Of a DNA stretch of 64,000 bases, positions 49,314 through 59,702 are shown in pieces. Source of the stretch: Paramacrobiotus metropolitanus. Its lineage: Eukaryota; Tardigrada; Eutardigrada; Parachela; Macrobiotidae. A program made the position numbers and the translations under genes. Numbering within the stretch: the first letter of the stretch is position 1; the number at the start of each line of letters is the position of its first letter. The DNA lies in the NCBI RefSeq assembly GCF_019649055.1, contig NW_026570227.1:124001-188000 (forward strand), written 5' to 3'. The notes beneath the pieces are model-generated. The model did not search any database. It was not told the DNA's origin and saw only the letters and a program-made list of their open reading frames with translations.

Positions 49314-52300
49314 TCATTAATCACGTAGCCAGTTATTGATAATGTTTCGTCAAACAGAGCAACGCGGAGAACAAGGCCAATCCATATTTAGAAAATGTCC
49401 GAAATGCGAAAAATGTCGAATTATTGCGCCATTAAAGCGCATTTCTGCTCGAATTGCGGCAATTTAATACTTGTATAGGAACACACTACAGTGTGTTCCT
49501 CTTGCTGTCCTGAACATTGTTTGCTGGTTTTTGTGCACCATTTGCGAACCATTGACCGACTGGCGTGGTTTTTTTGTCTTACGTACTGTACGTTGCAAGT
49601 TGCAACTGTTAATCAAACGTCTGTCATCTTTAATTGAACCATTCCATGCAAGTCTGTGTTCGTGCAACACTTGGCGTATTTATGGGAAATCACTTTGCTT
49701 AATTTATTCACCGTTCTCAACAGTTTATGCACAATCATGAAGGGCAATCGTCAACTTGAACCGCGTTTCCCTACCGTGCGGTATTTGTTGATGATGACGT
49801 CCAGAATTTACAGTGCTACGCTGCGGAATGTATCCCGGTATTTACCGAAAATCTGCAGAAACGCTTAAAAAAGCTTAAAGCAGCACGCTCATTAAATTCT
49901 GCTTGGGTAATGCACGGTGGGGTAAATTACGCTTGGGTAGTCCTTCATACACAACGACAAGATATTTGATTACGCTCTCTGGGTAAATTTGCGGTGGAAG
50001 GGAAAAAGTCCCAGCAACTTAATAGTTTGAGTTTGGAATTAACGGGAGCGGCGAAGCGTCAGCGGTAGGACGTCGCCGATAGCTATTTGTGTCTACCAGC
50101 ACTGCTGCTTGTGGAGGCGTGCCTGGATTCCATCGACCGGCAAGACTGTAGGGGCACATGCCATCTGTTTGAAAGGATCCGGACTTCCGCTGAACTGTGC
50201 AGCAAAGTGCTGTTTCCTGGGCGGCAACGTGTGCTTTCTTGGCGACCGGCTACGCGGCGTACAGTTGCATCTTGCACGAGCCACCGTGCGTGCAATATTC
50301 AATGATTACTGGGCGCACCGTGGCTCATTTACGGCTGCACGCAGTAGTTAGGAATTATACCAGACGCGGTGTAATCAGCAGTACATTTACTGACAACATT
50401 AGTTTCCGATGCCAACACAACATGCAGACGGGAAAATTGCAGACTCATAATTGTCAGACAGTCTTTCAGAGTTCCCGTTACTCTATTTCTGAATTTTGGT
50501 CAGTCAGGCGGAATCGTCTTCGTGCCTTTTAAATGTGCAAATTGCTAGGCCACAAGTTATGCATTAACGTACTCGTAACTGGCTGCTGCCGGAATCCTTT
50601 AGTGCTTAATCAAACGAGAATTGGATAATGCACAGAAAGTCACCGGTATTCAGCGTATCTCAGTCGAATGCGCTCATTTTAATCACCCGGAAAATTTTCC
50701 TAGGAACTTTGTATGGACGAATAATTCTATTTTGAAGTCTAGCCTATGCTCGTAATGATTTGGTTTACGAAGATTGAACTTTTCAAGTGCAACAACGCCT
50801 CATTTTAGACCAGTTGGAAGCAACAGCGGTAATAACGACATAACATTTATTTTGACGAGAACCGTTTATTTTTTTATTAAGTCATCGAAAAGCTGAAATT
50901 ATTTAGAATTTTTATCTTGTAGCATTTATTACCTAATTTTACAGAAATTATTTTACTTTACGTATTTAAATTATTTTACCTTTACTTTAGTTTCTTCAGG
51001 AATTATTTTACGAAAGCTCAGAAATGCTTGAATTTCTAGCTTCGATAATGCTACGTTACTGTGAAGGAAGATCGAAGGAGGATAAAATTTCCCATTCGTT
51101 TCATCCGAAAACGCTTGCAAACAGGATCTTTTTCAATTCGGCAGAGACAATAATCGTTATGGTTTTTGACCCTGTCTTCAATCGAATAGTGTCAAAGTTT
51201 CACCGGTATGATTTACCATCTGCCTACTGAGCCAGCTTGAATGGCAAACTGACAGTTCTCAGCAGAAGAGAAGCAGCAGTTTTCCGATCACTCTGTTTGG
51301 AGTGGGAAGTTTGCAACCATACAATATTCTTTGATTCATCCATAGTTCGTCGACAGTTCCTGGCAATTTTTCCGGTGATTAAAATTAGCGCATTCAATTG
51401 ACATATACATCCATATCTGAAGAGGCACCGAAGATTTCCTGTGTCAATCAAATTACGTTAATGCATGACTTATTGCCTAATTATTGCACATTTAAATGGT
51501 TTGCAGACTGCTCCGCTTGGCTAACCGGAACTCTGCTTAGCTAACCGGAATTCGGAAGTGGAACTAAGGAGTGTCTGACAAGTTTCAGTCTGTAATTTTT
51601 CACTGTGCATTTTATGTTGGCATCGCAAACACATTGTCAGTAAACGTACCGCAAACTATGGCGCGTTCAAATATTATTGATTATTGCACGCGCGGTAGCA
51701 CATTTACTGCAGCACGCACTGAAACGCCAATTCTTGTAAATTGCCGACTACAGGCAAGAAAAGATCCAGTGTGTCCCGCGTTTATGAAAAATGCTCATGT
51801 GCAGTGCGTAATAAGTGAGCCTATGGAAGCCAAAGGTCAAAATCTCCCTATTTATCACGGACTTTCAAACACGCACAGTTGTATGCTGTAAGACTGATTT
51901 TCCTTAATGATGTCTCAAAGACGATGATTCTCTATTTTCTCGACATTGATATCATCGATCCTTCTGCTTGTTCCGCATTTATAGACCAACGATGCATAAT
52001 ATATCGAACCAACTGCCGCATTCTTGACCTTGACTATCCCCAAGGGAGTTAAACGTAACAAGTCAGTAATCACACGAATCTGGAGAGTTAAAACTAGAGC
52101 AATTTTGAAACAGGTGTTGTTTATGGCTTCTTTCAGTGTGACTCATATCTGTACATCCGGTGCAGGGATCGGCTTTTGTTGCACTTCATAAGGATATGAA
52201 TCCGTCGGGACTTATACATGTAAGTGGAACGGGAAAGTGGAAACGGTTGCAGTTCTTATGGCTCCTTCAGTTAACCTTTACGAAAACATTGGGTGAATTC

Positions 52301-52517
52301 TCTTATGTGTTTGTCAAGCGGAAATTATTCCGTGGAATGTAGGATATGCTCATTAATCGACTTCGTATCCATTAAAGGCTCTCTGAGCACTGGCCCTTTT
52401 GCTTTACCCATCTCACTCGAAACAGTTGGATTATTTGGCGCAAGTGCCGTATTCATTTTTAATCCCCAAGAGTAAAAACCTTATATTCGTATGTAGCGGT
52501 TTTGGGCATTGACTATC
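49314..52517. other. Host intergenic DNA
   Basis: 3.2 kb without a supported gene; short open frames look random. Near 51515-51555 the word GCTAACCGGAA is doubled. The middle (50830-51010) is very AT-rich with repeated TTATTTTAC words. Confidence 0.5.
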
Positions 52518-53573
52518 ATGGATTCAAACGCGACAATAACCCATAATCTCTCGGCCACCAACCATTCGGACTCCCGGCCTTTTTCACTGCCGTTCAATGT
52601 CTCCTTGGATGGCGGCACCTTCAGCACCGGAATATTGGTCGTTGGGCTCAACACCCTGGCGGTGCTGGTGACCCTGACCCAGGCATCGCTGCGGACACCC
52701 TTCAACATGTACATTGTCGCCATACTGTGCAGTAATGTGGCGTTAGGATGTCTGGACCGGGCACTGGACATCGCGGAGCGTGAGTACGGGGCAGTGAGGC
52801 TGGGTCATTCCCTGTGCACCATCCACCTGTATGCCATCTACGTCATATCCCCGCTGGTGTACAACTTCCACTGGCTGGTTACATTGAATCGCGTCTGGGC
52901 ACTCTTCGGACCCATCTCCTACCGTGCCCGTCATAATCGGACCATCGCCGGCATTCTCTGCGGCGCCGTGATGGTCTACGTGCATAGTTTCATGCTGCCG
53001 CTGCTGATTCGCGATCGTCTGTACTATCGTCTCCCGTTGGAGGGAGGCTGTCGGCTAAATAACGGCCACCAACCGGCTCTCGCTGCGTTGACGACTTTTC
53101 TGATCTATGACGTACCCAAAGTGGGCATTCCGGTCGTCTTCCCCTTCTTACTGTGGAAGATGTACTCGCGACGACGAGCAATCAGACCGGTGGCTAATCC
53201 AGCGGCACCAGCACCCACTCGACCGGAAGGCGGACGACCCTTTACGCTGCTGACGTTATACACCGGCAGTACTTTGTTTTGCTGGTGGCCCATGATGTGC
53301 TGCAATATTATTCTCACCTACAGTCCAAATACTAAACTGCACCCCGCCCTGTATCGAACCGCGGCCAGTGTCTACATCGTCCAGACGGTCCTAGATCCGT
53401 TGATGTTCATCCTGACCCTCGGTAACATACGCAGCTGTTGGCGCCGCCTCTGCAAAACAAAAATTAACAACCAAGGCATGCTGGTCAGGATTTCGGCAGG
53501 CAGAGAATGCGCCGCCGCCAGGAATACCAGAGAGAATCCCAACGCGATTCCCAATGTTGCCATCGTGGCTTAG
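52518..53573 (+). CDS. Rhodopsin-like G-protein-coupled receptor, single exon
   Basis: 351 residues from the ATG at 52518. The N-terminus carries four N-glycosylation sequons (NAT, NLS, NHS, NVS). Seven hydrophobic segments follow: VVGLNTLAVLVTL; MYIVAILCSNVALG; CTIHLYAIYVISPLVYNFHWLV; TIAGILCGAVMVYVHSF; FLIYDVPKVGIPVVFPFLLW; LFCWWPMMCCNIIL; AASVYIVQTVLDPLMFIL. A Cys at the start of TM3 and one in loop 2 (GGCRL) can form the usual disulfide. The DRY position reads LNRVWA, TM6 keeps CWWP, and the NPxxY position reads LDPLMF. It is an orphan class A receptor of a lineage-specific type; ligand unknown. Confidence 0.85.
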   Translation: MDSNATITHNLSATNHSDSRPFSLPFNVSLDGGTFSTGILVVGLNTLAVLVTLTQASLRTPFNMYIVAILCSNVALGCLDRALDIAEREYGAVRLGHSLCTIHLYAIYVISPLVYNFHWLVTLNRVWALFGPISYRARHNRTIAGILCGAVMVYVHSFMLPLLIRDRLYYRLPLEGGCRLNNGHQPALAALTTFLIYDVPKVGIPVVFPFLLWKMYSRRRAIRPVANPAAPAPTRPEGGRPFTLLTLYTGSTLFCWWPMMCCNIILTYSPNTKLHPALYRTAASVYIVQTVLDPLMFILTLGNIRSCWRRLCKTKINNQGMLVRISAGRECAAARNTRENPNAIPNVAIVA

Positions 53574-55333
53574 TGTCTACTACAATCGCATCCGTATTCC
53601 CCAATTGGCCTCTGATTCTCGCATGGGTTAATCAGAATTTGGATGATCTTTTAATTTGGACCGTCTGGTGCGGAACCCATCGAGTGACTTACGACTTTAG
53701 TTTCGGCATGTACAGAGTATGTTGACTCTTTTATGACGGACGTGATTAATTGGATTACCAGGTGTTCACAGTCCGACGGAGCGATCTGCAAAGACTGCCG
53801 CATCCATGATACCCATCTGCAGGCAGTTGTCGCGCGGCACGCCTTCATCGTCCCGTCACCAGAGCGGACAGAGCTAGAACTGAGGGATCTCTGTGGAAAC
53901 GGTCTCGTTCATCCGAAGCCACTCAAACGATCGTTGTTGGCGGAGTCGATTGATAACTGAATGGCGCAAGATGCCATGGAGGACGACGAGCGGACTGAAG
54001 ACCTGACTCTCACGGTGCGTTGCTGTGATATATGTAGAAGTTCTAGATTTATTGAATCTTGCAAGATCGTAACTGACCGCAGAAACTCAAGGAATACAAC
54101 TGACAGAACCATACGTTGCTAGGTACACTACAGTTGCTCTTAGTTTTGTGTCAAAGGTCACGCTTTGCACTGATTGTCCGAAGTGTATTAGGCTACAGGG
54201 ATACGTTTGGCCAAAACCGTCCAGTTTCTAAATGGAGTTCTTATAGTCGGCTTTTGGGCATAGTGTAGCCACCAACGTTTCAGTGTAACGACGAACTGCT
54301 TTTGATGATATTTATTTTCCAGTTTTGGTGCGAATCCAGCTTAGATTGCCTGTCGATTGTAAAAAAACTTGTTATTCCGTCAGAAAAATTGGCCTGCGAA
54401 TATCTCTGCCACTGTTTCGATGAATTTACAGGAAAACGTAAATTAAGGAAACGTTTTCTACAACAGGAGGGCAGCTCCTGTAGCGAGACCGTTAAAATAT
54501 CATCTACATGTCGAACATGAATTTATTCTTCTCTATCTTCTTAGCTATTCTGATTGTGGTTAGGGTTGCTTAGGCTTTTGTCAGGTTTCATGGGTTTTCT
54601 TTAGTTTCTCAGTCAACTTCGCCCAGTTTTTAAAGAATTCATGCTTTATCGTCGCAAAAACACTTTGTTCAAATATTTTATCAGACGAGCACAACATTCA
54701 GCCATACATACTATGAATCAGAGCGAACCAAGATTTCTCCATTTTGTGAAACCTACGAAACCCAAGGGTGGATCTCCGATTCGAAGCGAATCTCCCAATG
54801 GTATAGTCGCTCACCCGCACGAGGCGGCTGTGCGCAGTGGCCATGCCTAGAGATACGGTACGCGCACATTAATGCCGTAGTATAAGCCAGTCTGCACAAC
54901 ACGCAATGACCTGCGCTTCTGCAGTTTGGGTTGCTAGGCGTGTTATGACATCACTGCTAGTAAGTTGAAGATGTTTCGGGTGACCCGTGAGCAAGCAGAC
55001 CTGTCAGCAGACAGCTTGCAGGTTTTATGCCTGCTATGCGTTTCTCACGCGGATGTGAAAGCGCGCCTGGTGTTTTTAGAGTGGCTGGCTGAGAAGTGGT
55101 GTAGAGCCAGTTGTAAATAAAAGCGCCGTCTGTTTGCCGATATATTGTATAAGGCAAGGAGCGTAAAAATACCAACTTCTGCTTCATAAATTCAATACTG
55201 GATTGTTTTTTGATTCTTATCAAAATAACATACAACCGAACGCATATTTCTTGACAATTCAATATGAAACTCTGTCGCTGAAAGAGTGCATAGACATCGC
55301 GCTTCCGGTTTTTGCCGAGTGCACTTTTACACG
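53574..55333. other. Host intergenic DNA after the GPCR
   Basis: No supported gene. A 75-codon frame at 53733 with two Cys pairs has no further support. Confidence 0.45.
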
Positions 55334-55507
55334 ATGAAATCAACCGCTATCATCATGCTCTGGGCCACCGCCGTGCTGCTCTTGGCACAGCGCAGTCTGT
55401 TAACACACCATGGAATCTGGGCATGCCACAATCAACGCGGGGAACGGCGCAATCTGGGAGTGAAACGGACAAGAACCCAGTGGCAAGAAGGTAATGCCGA
55501 ATTATAA
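55334..55507 (+). CDS. Possible signal-peptide exon, 57 codons
   Basis: MKSTAIIMLWATAVLLLAQR is a textbook signal peptide, followed by a short polar stretch with one Cys. The ATG at 55334 is the natural start. A GAAG/GTAATG junction near 55490 could be a splice donor, so this may be the first exon of a secreted protein whose later exons are missing or lie beyond the repeats. A chance frame is also possible. Confidence 0.35.
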   Translation: MKSTAIIMLWATAVLLLAQRSLLTHHGIWACHNQRGERRNLGVKRTRTQWQEGNAEL

Positions 55508-55511
55508 TCAA

Positions 55512-55542
55512 GCGGGCGAGCGAAGCGAGCCCGCGTTTCTAA
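55512..55542 (+). mobile_element. Helitron-like 3' end (hairpin plus CTAA)
   Basis: Stem GCGGGC/GCCCGC around GAGCGAAGCGA, then GTTT and CTAA, with T next. A hairpin a few bases before CTRR and a following T is the Helitron 3' signature. The 5' end was not found, so it may be a stray non-autonomous end. Confidence 0.4.
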
Positions 55543-55574
55543 TTCAAGACATGTTGAGGGTTCGATGTAACGGA

Positions 55575-56210
55575 AGTGACAGTGACCTTTGGGTCGCCGA
55601 GTGACCTTTGGGTCGCCACCGATTTTCGTCGTGATTCCTATACAGTTTGATGTGCTGAGTCGAACTGAAGTACTCGGCGACCTCGAACCCGGGTCCCCGA
55701 GGTCGCCACCACGATATGTACCATATATGTACAGTTTGACGTGCTGAGTCCAACTAAAGTACTCGGGGACCTCGAACCCGGGTCCCCGAGGTCGCCAAAA
55801 CGATATGTCCTACAAATGCACAGTTTGCCCTGCCGAGTCGAACTGAAGTACTCGGGGGCCTCGAACCCGGGTCCCCGAGGTCGCCAAAACGATATGTTTT
55901 ACAAATGCACAGCTTGACCTGCCGAGTCGAACTGAAGTACTCGGGGACCTCGGCCCGGGTCCCCAAGGTCGCCAAAACTATATGTACTACAAATGCACAG
56001 TTTGACCAGCCGAGTCGAACTGAAGTACTAGGGGACCTCGAACCCGGGTACCCGAGGTCGCCAAAACGATATGAACCCTATATGGACAGTTTGATGTGCG
56101 GAATCGGACTGAAGTACTCGGGAACCTCGAACTCGGGTCCCCGAGGTCGCCATCACGATATGTACTATATCTGTACAGTTTGATGTGCTGAGTCGAACTA
56201 AAATGTTTGG
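55575..56210 (+). repeat. 88-bp tandem repeat, about seven copies
   Basis: The start word CAGTTTGA recurs at spacings of 87-89 bases. Each unit has a near-palindrome, CTCGGGGACC...GGTCCCCGAG, around an inner CGAACCCG, followed by GAGGTCGCCA. Copies differ by a few per cent. Not a CRISPR array: the units are full tandem copies with no unique spacers. Confidence 0.85.
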
Positions 56211-56360
56211 GCAGTGACGAGGAGAGCACATCTAAGTCTCAAACCCAGTTTCCTAAAAGAGCTGTTATGTTATGAGCTTCGAAAATATTTCAAAATTCCT
56301 ACGTGTGAGTATCAACCGTAAGCCCCGATCCAGATTTGATTCCAAGAATGTACTTTTATA

Positions 56361-56938
56361 TAATTCTAAATAATTCTAAATAATTCTAAATAATTCTAAA
56401 TAATTCTAAATAATTCTAAATAATTCTAAATAATTCTAAATAATTCTAAATAATTCTAAATAATTCTAAATAATTCTAAATAATTTTAAATAATTCTAAA
56501 TAATTCTAAATAATTATTAATAATTCTAAATAATTCTAAATAATTCTAATAATTCTAAATAATTCTAAATAATTCAAATAATTCTAAATAATTCTAAATA
56601 ATTCTAAATAATTCTAAATAATTCTAAATAATTCTAAATAATTCTAAATAATTCTAAATAATTCTAAATAATTATTCTAAATAATTCTAAATAATTCTAA
56701 ATAATTCTAAATAATTCTAAATAATTCTAAATAATTCTAAATAATTCTAAATAATTCTAAATAATTCTAAATAATTCTAAATAATTCTAAATAATTCTAA
56801 ATAATTCTAAATAATTCTAAATAATCCTAAATAATTCTAAATAATTCTAAATAATTCTAAATAATTCTAAATAATTCTAAATAATTCTAAATAATTCTAA
56901 ATAATTCTAAATAATTCTAAATAATTCTAAATAATTCT
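56361..56938 (+). repeat. 10-bp satellite (TAAATAATTC)n
   Basis: About 58 head-to-tail copies of the ten-base unit, with few variants. It sits directly outside the left inverted repeat of the next module. Confidence 0.95.
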
Positions 56939-57016
56939 CTAAAAAATTAAACATCCAACAGTAAATACCTGTGCGCTTCAGTAATTATACGAGACCCCAT
57001 TCGACCTCAAACGTTT

Positions 57017-57390
57017 TTAGAGCAAATCTAGACAACTTTTATCCCATTTTTCTGATATGGAAAACATTTTTCAAAATTTTTTTTAAAGAAAACTTCTGAC
57101 TGCCAGGGTACCTCACGCCCTTCAATTATTTTGGGCGGTTGCAATAGCGCCACTAACAAAACTTTTGTTTTTGCATTTAAACACTTTTTATAGGTGAATT
57201 AATGTCGCTGATTCTGAATAATATTATGTTGTCAGAAATCGTTTTTGGGGCGACAGAAGATATGCCGCTAGTTTAGCGTCAACTCGGTTTCGGTCCGGTT
57301 CGGCTCGGTTTCGGTCCGGTTTTCAGTCGAACCGGTTTGGAGCCGATTGAACCGGTTTAGAGCCGAACTGAATTCCCCTTTCTTTTGTTT
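57017..57390 (+). repeat. Left inverted end of the IAP module
   Basis: Inverted counterpart of 60800-61262. The part at 57275-57385 is the best conserved and runs up to the 3' end of the IAP gene. Confidence 0.8.
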
Positions 57391-57446
57391 ATTTTGCCCC
57401 ACCCTCTTTTTGTATGAACATAAATGAACATGAAATACCACACAAT

Positions 57447-58191
57447 CTAACAGAAGAAAGCCCAACACTTATTGAAAATAACACCCCGACAAATCGGACA
57501 CAGTAGCAGCTTGCTTGAACATTTTGCGCAGCAAACTAAATGACCGCAAGGTCTAAACATGATTTCAGAATCATTCTCGTAGCAAACTTTACAGCTCAAC
57601 TTCTCTTTGGGATCTTCGGACGACGTAGCTGGCGGTGCGTTTCGCAATAGCACACAACACGTTGTTTCGGCTTCTTTGCGTTTTTTCCGAATGTCACTGA
57701 TGAATGCTAAGCCTTTTGTCTGTATAAGATACGGACACTTTGGGTAAGTCCAAGCGTGCTCCTCCCACGGGGCATCGTCTTTCTCCCAAGCATGTAGTGC
57801 ACCTCCACAGTGAAAACAGCGTACACGATCATCCCTACCCTCATAATAAAAGCCGGCCGCAGCCATATCCCTGGGATGCTGATGTTTGTTTGCTGGCCAT
57901 TCAGCGTAAGTAGCAAAGCGTGCCTTGTAGTCTTTCATTGCCGGTGAAAACGGAAGTAGTATTCTCTCATCTTCGCCCCTTACACAGTCTGGACGGGCTA
58001 AGCGGTGTCGGTAGTATGGTTTATACCGTGAGTTCACCCAGTCACCCATAATATAGCCACAGTATGCACAGTGAATTTCGTCATGCACCCCTTGATAATA
58101 AAACCCTGGCTTGCCAATTCTCTAGGGCGAGCGACTGGTCCGGCCAGTTTTCAAAACTGTTGAAGCGATTGCTGATCAGTGTCATATCCAT
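57447..58191 (-). CDS. Inhibitor-of-apoptosis protein, two BIR domains and a RING
   Basis: From the ATG at 58191: MDMTLISNRFNSFENWP opens the first BIR, whose Cys part reads IHCAYCGYIMGDW. The second BIR is complete: RFATYAEWP ... AAAGFYYEGRDDRVRCFHCGGALHAWEKDDAPWEEH ... CPYL, with the C-x2-C, H and C zinc ligands. The C-terminal RING reads CKVCYENDSEIMFRPCGHLVCCAKC ... CPICRG. Such proteins bind caspases and act as ubiquitin ligases; baculoviruses and many invertebrates encode the same layout. In this copy the first BIR is not in one frame (58090-58135), so the gene is either slightly damaged or misread in homopolymers. A TATA box stands 45 bases upstream. Confidence 0.85.
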
Positions 58192-58231
58192 TTTGACAGT
58201 CAACTGAACACCTGCAATGGGTAGTTGGGGT

Positions 58232-58240
58232 TTATATAGT
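58232..58240 (-). promoter_or_regulatory. TATA box of the IAP gene
   Basis: CTATATAAA on the minus strand, about 45 bases before the start codon. Confidence 0.6.
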
Positions 58241-59019
58241 GTCTTGGGACTGCGGCGATTCAAGACCACACCTCCAAAACAGTATGGTTACCAGCTATTG
58301 GATCATTAGTACGAAGGCCAACCCCCTGTTATACCGTAAGGGTAGAGTATTGGTCGGTTATGGTGTTACTGCGTACAAGATGGTTTGCATGGTACAGTAT
58401 GTACTTTGACACTGGGGCTCTCTGTTTAGTGTCTTTATCGTACAGGTTTAGCCTGAAACTGTATAAATGAACCGTGTTTGCTTTGTACTAGTACGAATGT
58501 TGTGTGTAATCAACTGTGCATGCTTGAGTGTATTGGGATTAGCATTAAACTGTGTTTGTCATCAGTTCTGAGTAAATTCTGTCTAATTTGTGTCTAGTAC
58601 AATAGTTTAGTCTGTTTTCAGTGTATGAGCTTATTCAGTGATAGAGTCCGAAACAATTAGGTAAAGTTATTTTTCCTTAGAAATTATTCTGCATTGAGTA
58701 AAGGTAGAATGTCGTTGAGTGTTTCAACCATCTTTTGTTATCCACTGGGTACAAAAGAAGAGACAGATATTAATCCTGGTTTACTAGGTCAAACATTCTT
58801 TGATTTTGTTTCGTAGATAATGTCATCCTGGTTCGTCGCGACAGTGTTAGCCCGGGTTTTTGTTTTCGTCTAGACACATTAGTCTGGGTTCTATTGTCTG
58901 TCGAGAAATACAATACTTGTTTTTCTAGGTCAACATATAATAAGGTATTATATCAGCAAAACTTTCAATTGGTAGAACAATCACTACTATGCAATTCAGT
59001 TAGCTAACTAAACAAGGCA

Positions 59020-59044
59020 GCGGTCCGAGCGTAGCGAGGACCGC
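59020..59044 (+). repeat. Hairpin with GAGCGTAGCGA loop
   Basis: Arms GCGGTCC and GGACCGC around GAGCGTAGCGA. The same loop type occurs at 55518 and 59097 and near the Helitron 5' end. Confidence 0.6.
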
Positions 59045-59198
59045 CCCTATGTCACTGTTCTCTCGGCGTGTGCGCGGGAGGTCTCCTGCCGTGGCCGAGC
59101 GGAGTGAGGCCAGGCTGAGTAAGTGTAGTTAGGGCGTATGTGGGAGGGAGTTAGATACAGTCGCATAGGGAAGGGGAGGTATCTAGTAACGCCCATTT

Positions 59199-59400
59199 GG
59201 TTTCTGTCTGATATTAGCTCGTTTCAGTCTTTCATTGTTTTCGGCTTGAATTTTATTGGTAATTTGGATTTCTGTCTGATATTAGCGCGTTTCGGTCAAT
59301 CATTGTTTTCGGGACGATTTTTATTGGTAGTTGCTTGCCTAGATACGCCTACCTCGGTTTCTGTCTGATATTAGCGCGTTTCAGTCTTTCATTGTTTTCG
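59199..59400 (+). repeat. Three imperfect direct repeats upstream of the basic-protein gene
   Basis: GGTTTCTGTCTGATATTAGC-like units start near 59200, 59267 and 59358. Each continues CGTTTCAGTCTTTCATTGTTTTCG with small changes. They lie 150-350 bases before the TATA box and could bind a regulator. Confidence 0.7.
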
Positions 59401-59551
59401 AGATGGTTTTTGGTTGGTTCTTGGTCTGCACGCTAAAAGTTAGTCTAGTTAACTGTATTCAGTTAACATAACGTCATCATACAACGATATCAGACAATAG
59501 ATAGTACGATTTTCTGGATATCGAAAGTTGAAACTTCGTTTGGTTTCGGGT

Positions 59552-59559
59552 TATATAAA
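59552..59559 (+). promoter_or_regulatory. TATA box of the basic-protein gene
   Basis: TATATAAA, about 145 bases before the ATG at 59703. Confidence 0.6.
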
Positions 59560-59702
59560 CGCCGCGACATGGCATTTTTACTTCTTTCCAACAGTTTACT
59601 TTTCTCCATTGGATTACCACCGTTGCCTGGATTATTCAACCGCTTTGCCTGCTTTTTTCAGTTAGTTTTTTAGTTTTTTAGCAGTTCCTCGGATCCTTTA
59701 CC

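Larger units (their letters stand above)
58241..59551. promoter_or_regulatory. Middle region between the two divergent genes
   Basis: 1.3 kb, T- and GT-rich on the plus strand, no supported gene. It holds two GAGCG-loop hairpins (59020-59044 and 59092-59112) and a triplicated repeat (59199-59400). It probably carries both promoters. Confidence 0.5.

Noticed and set aside
48614-49339. A 241-codon frame running into the 3' LTR, possibly an extra gene or envelope
   Set aside because: Most of it is LTR sequence, the same frame is open in the 5' LTR by chance, and it has no signal peptide or domain.
50087-50532. Overlapping short frames near 50.1-50.5 kb
   Set aside because: Several frames are open on both strands by chance in a GC-richer patch; none has a domain, signal peptide or splice support.
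55600-56200. tRNA gene suggested by GGTTCGAGG-like words
   Set aside because: No A-box, acceptor stem or anticodon arm can be drawn; only the T-arm-like palindrome is present.
55575-56210. CRISPR array
   Set aside because: The units are full tandem copies with small changes, there are no unique spacers and no cas genes, and the DNA is eukaryotic.
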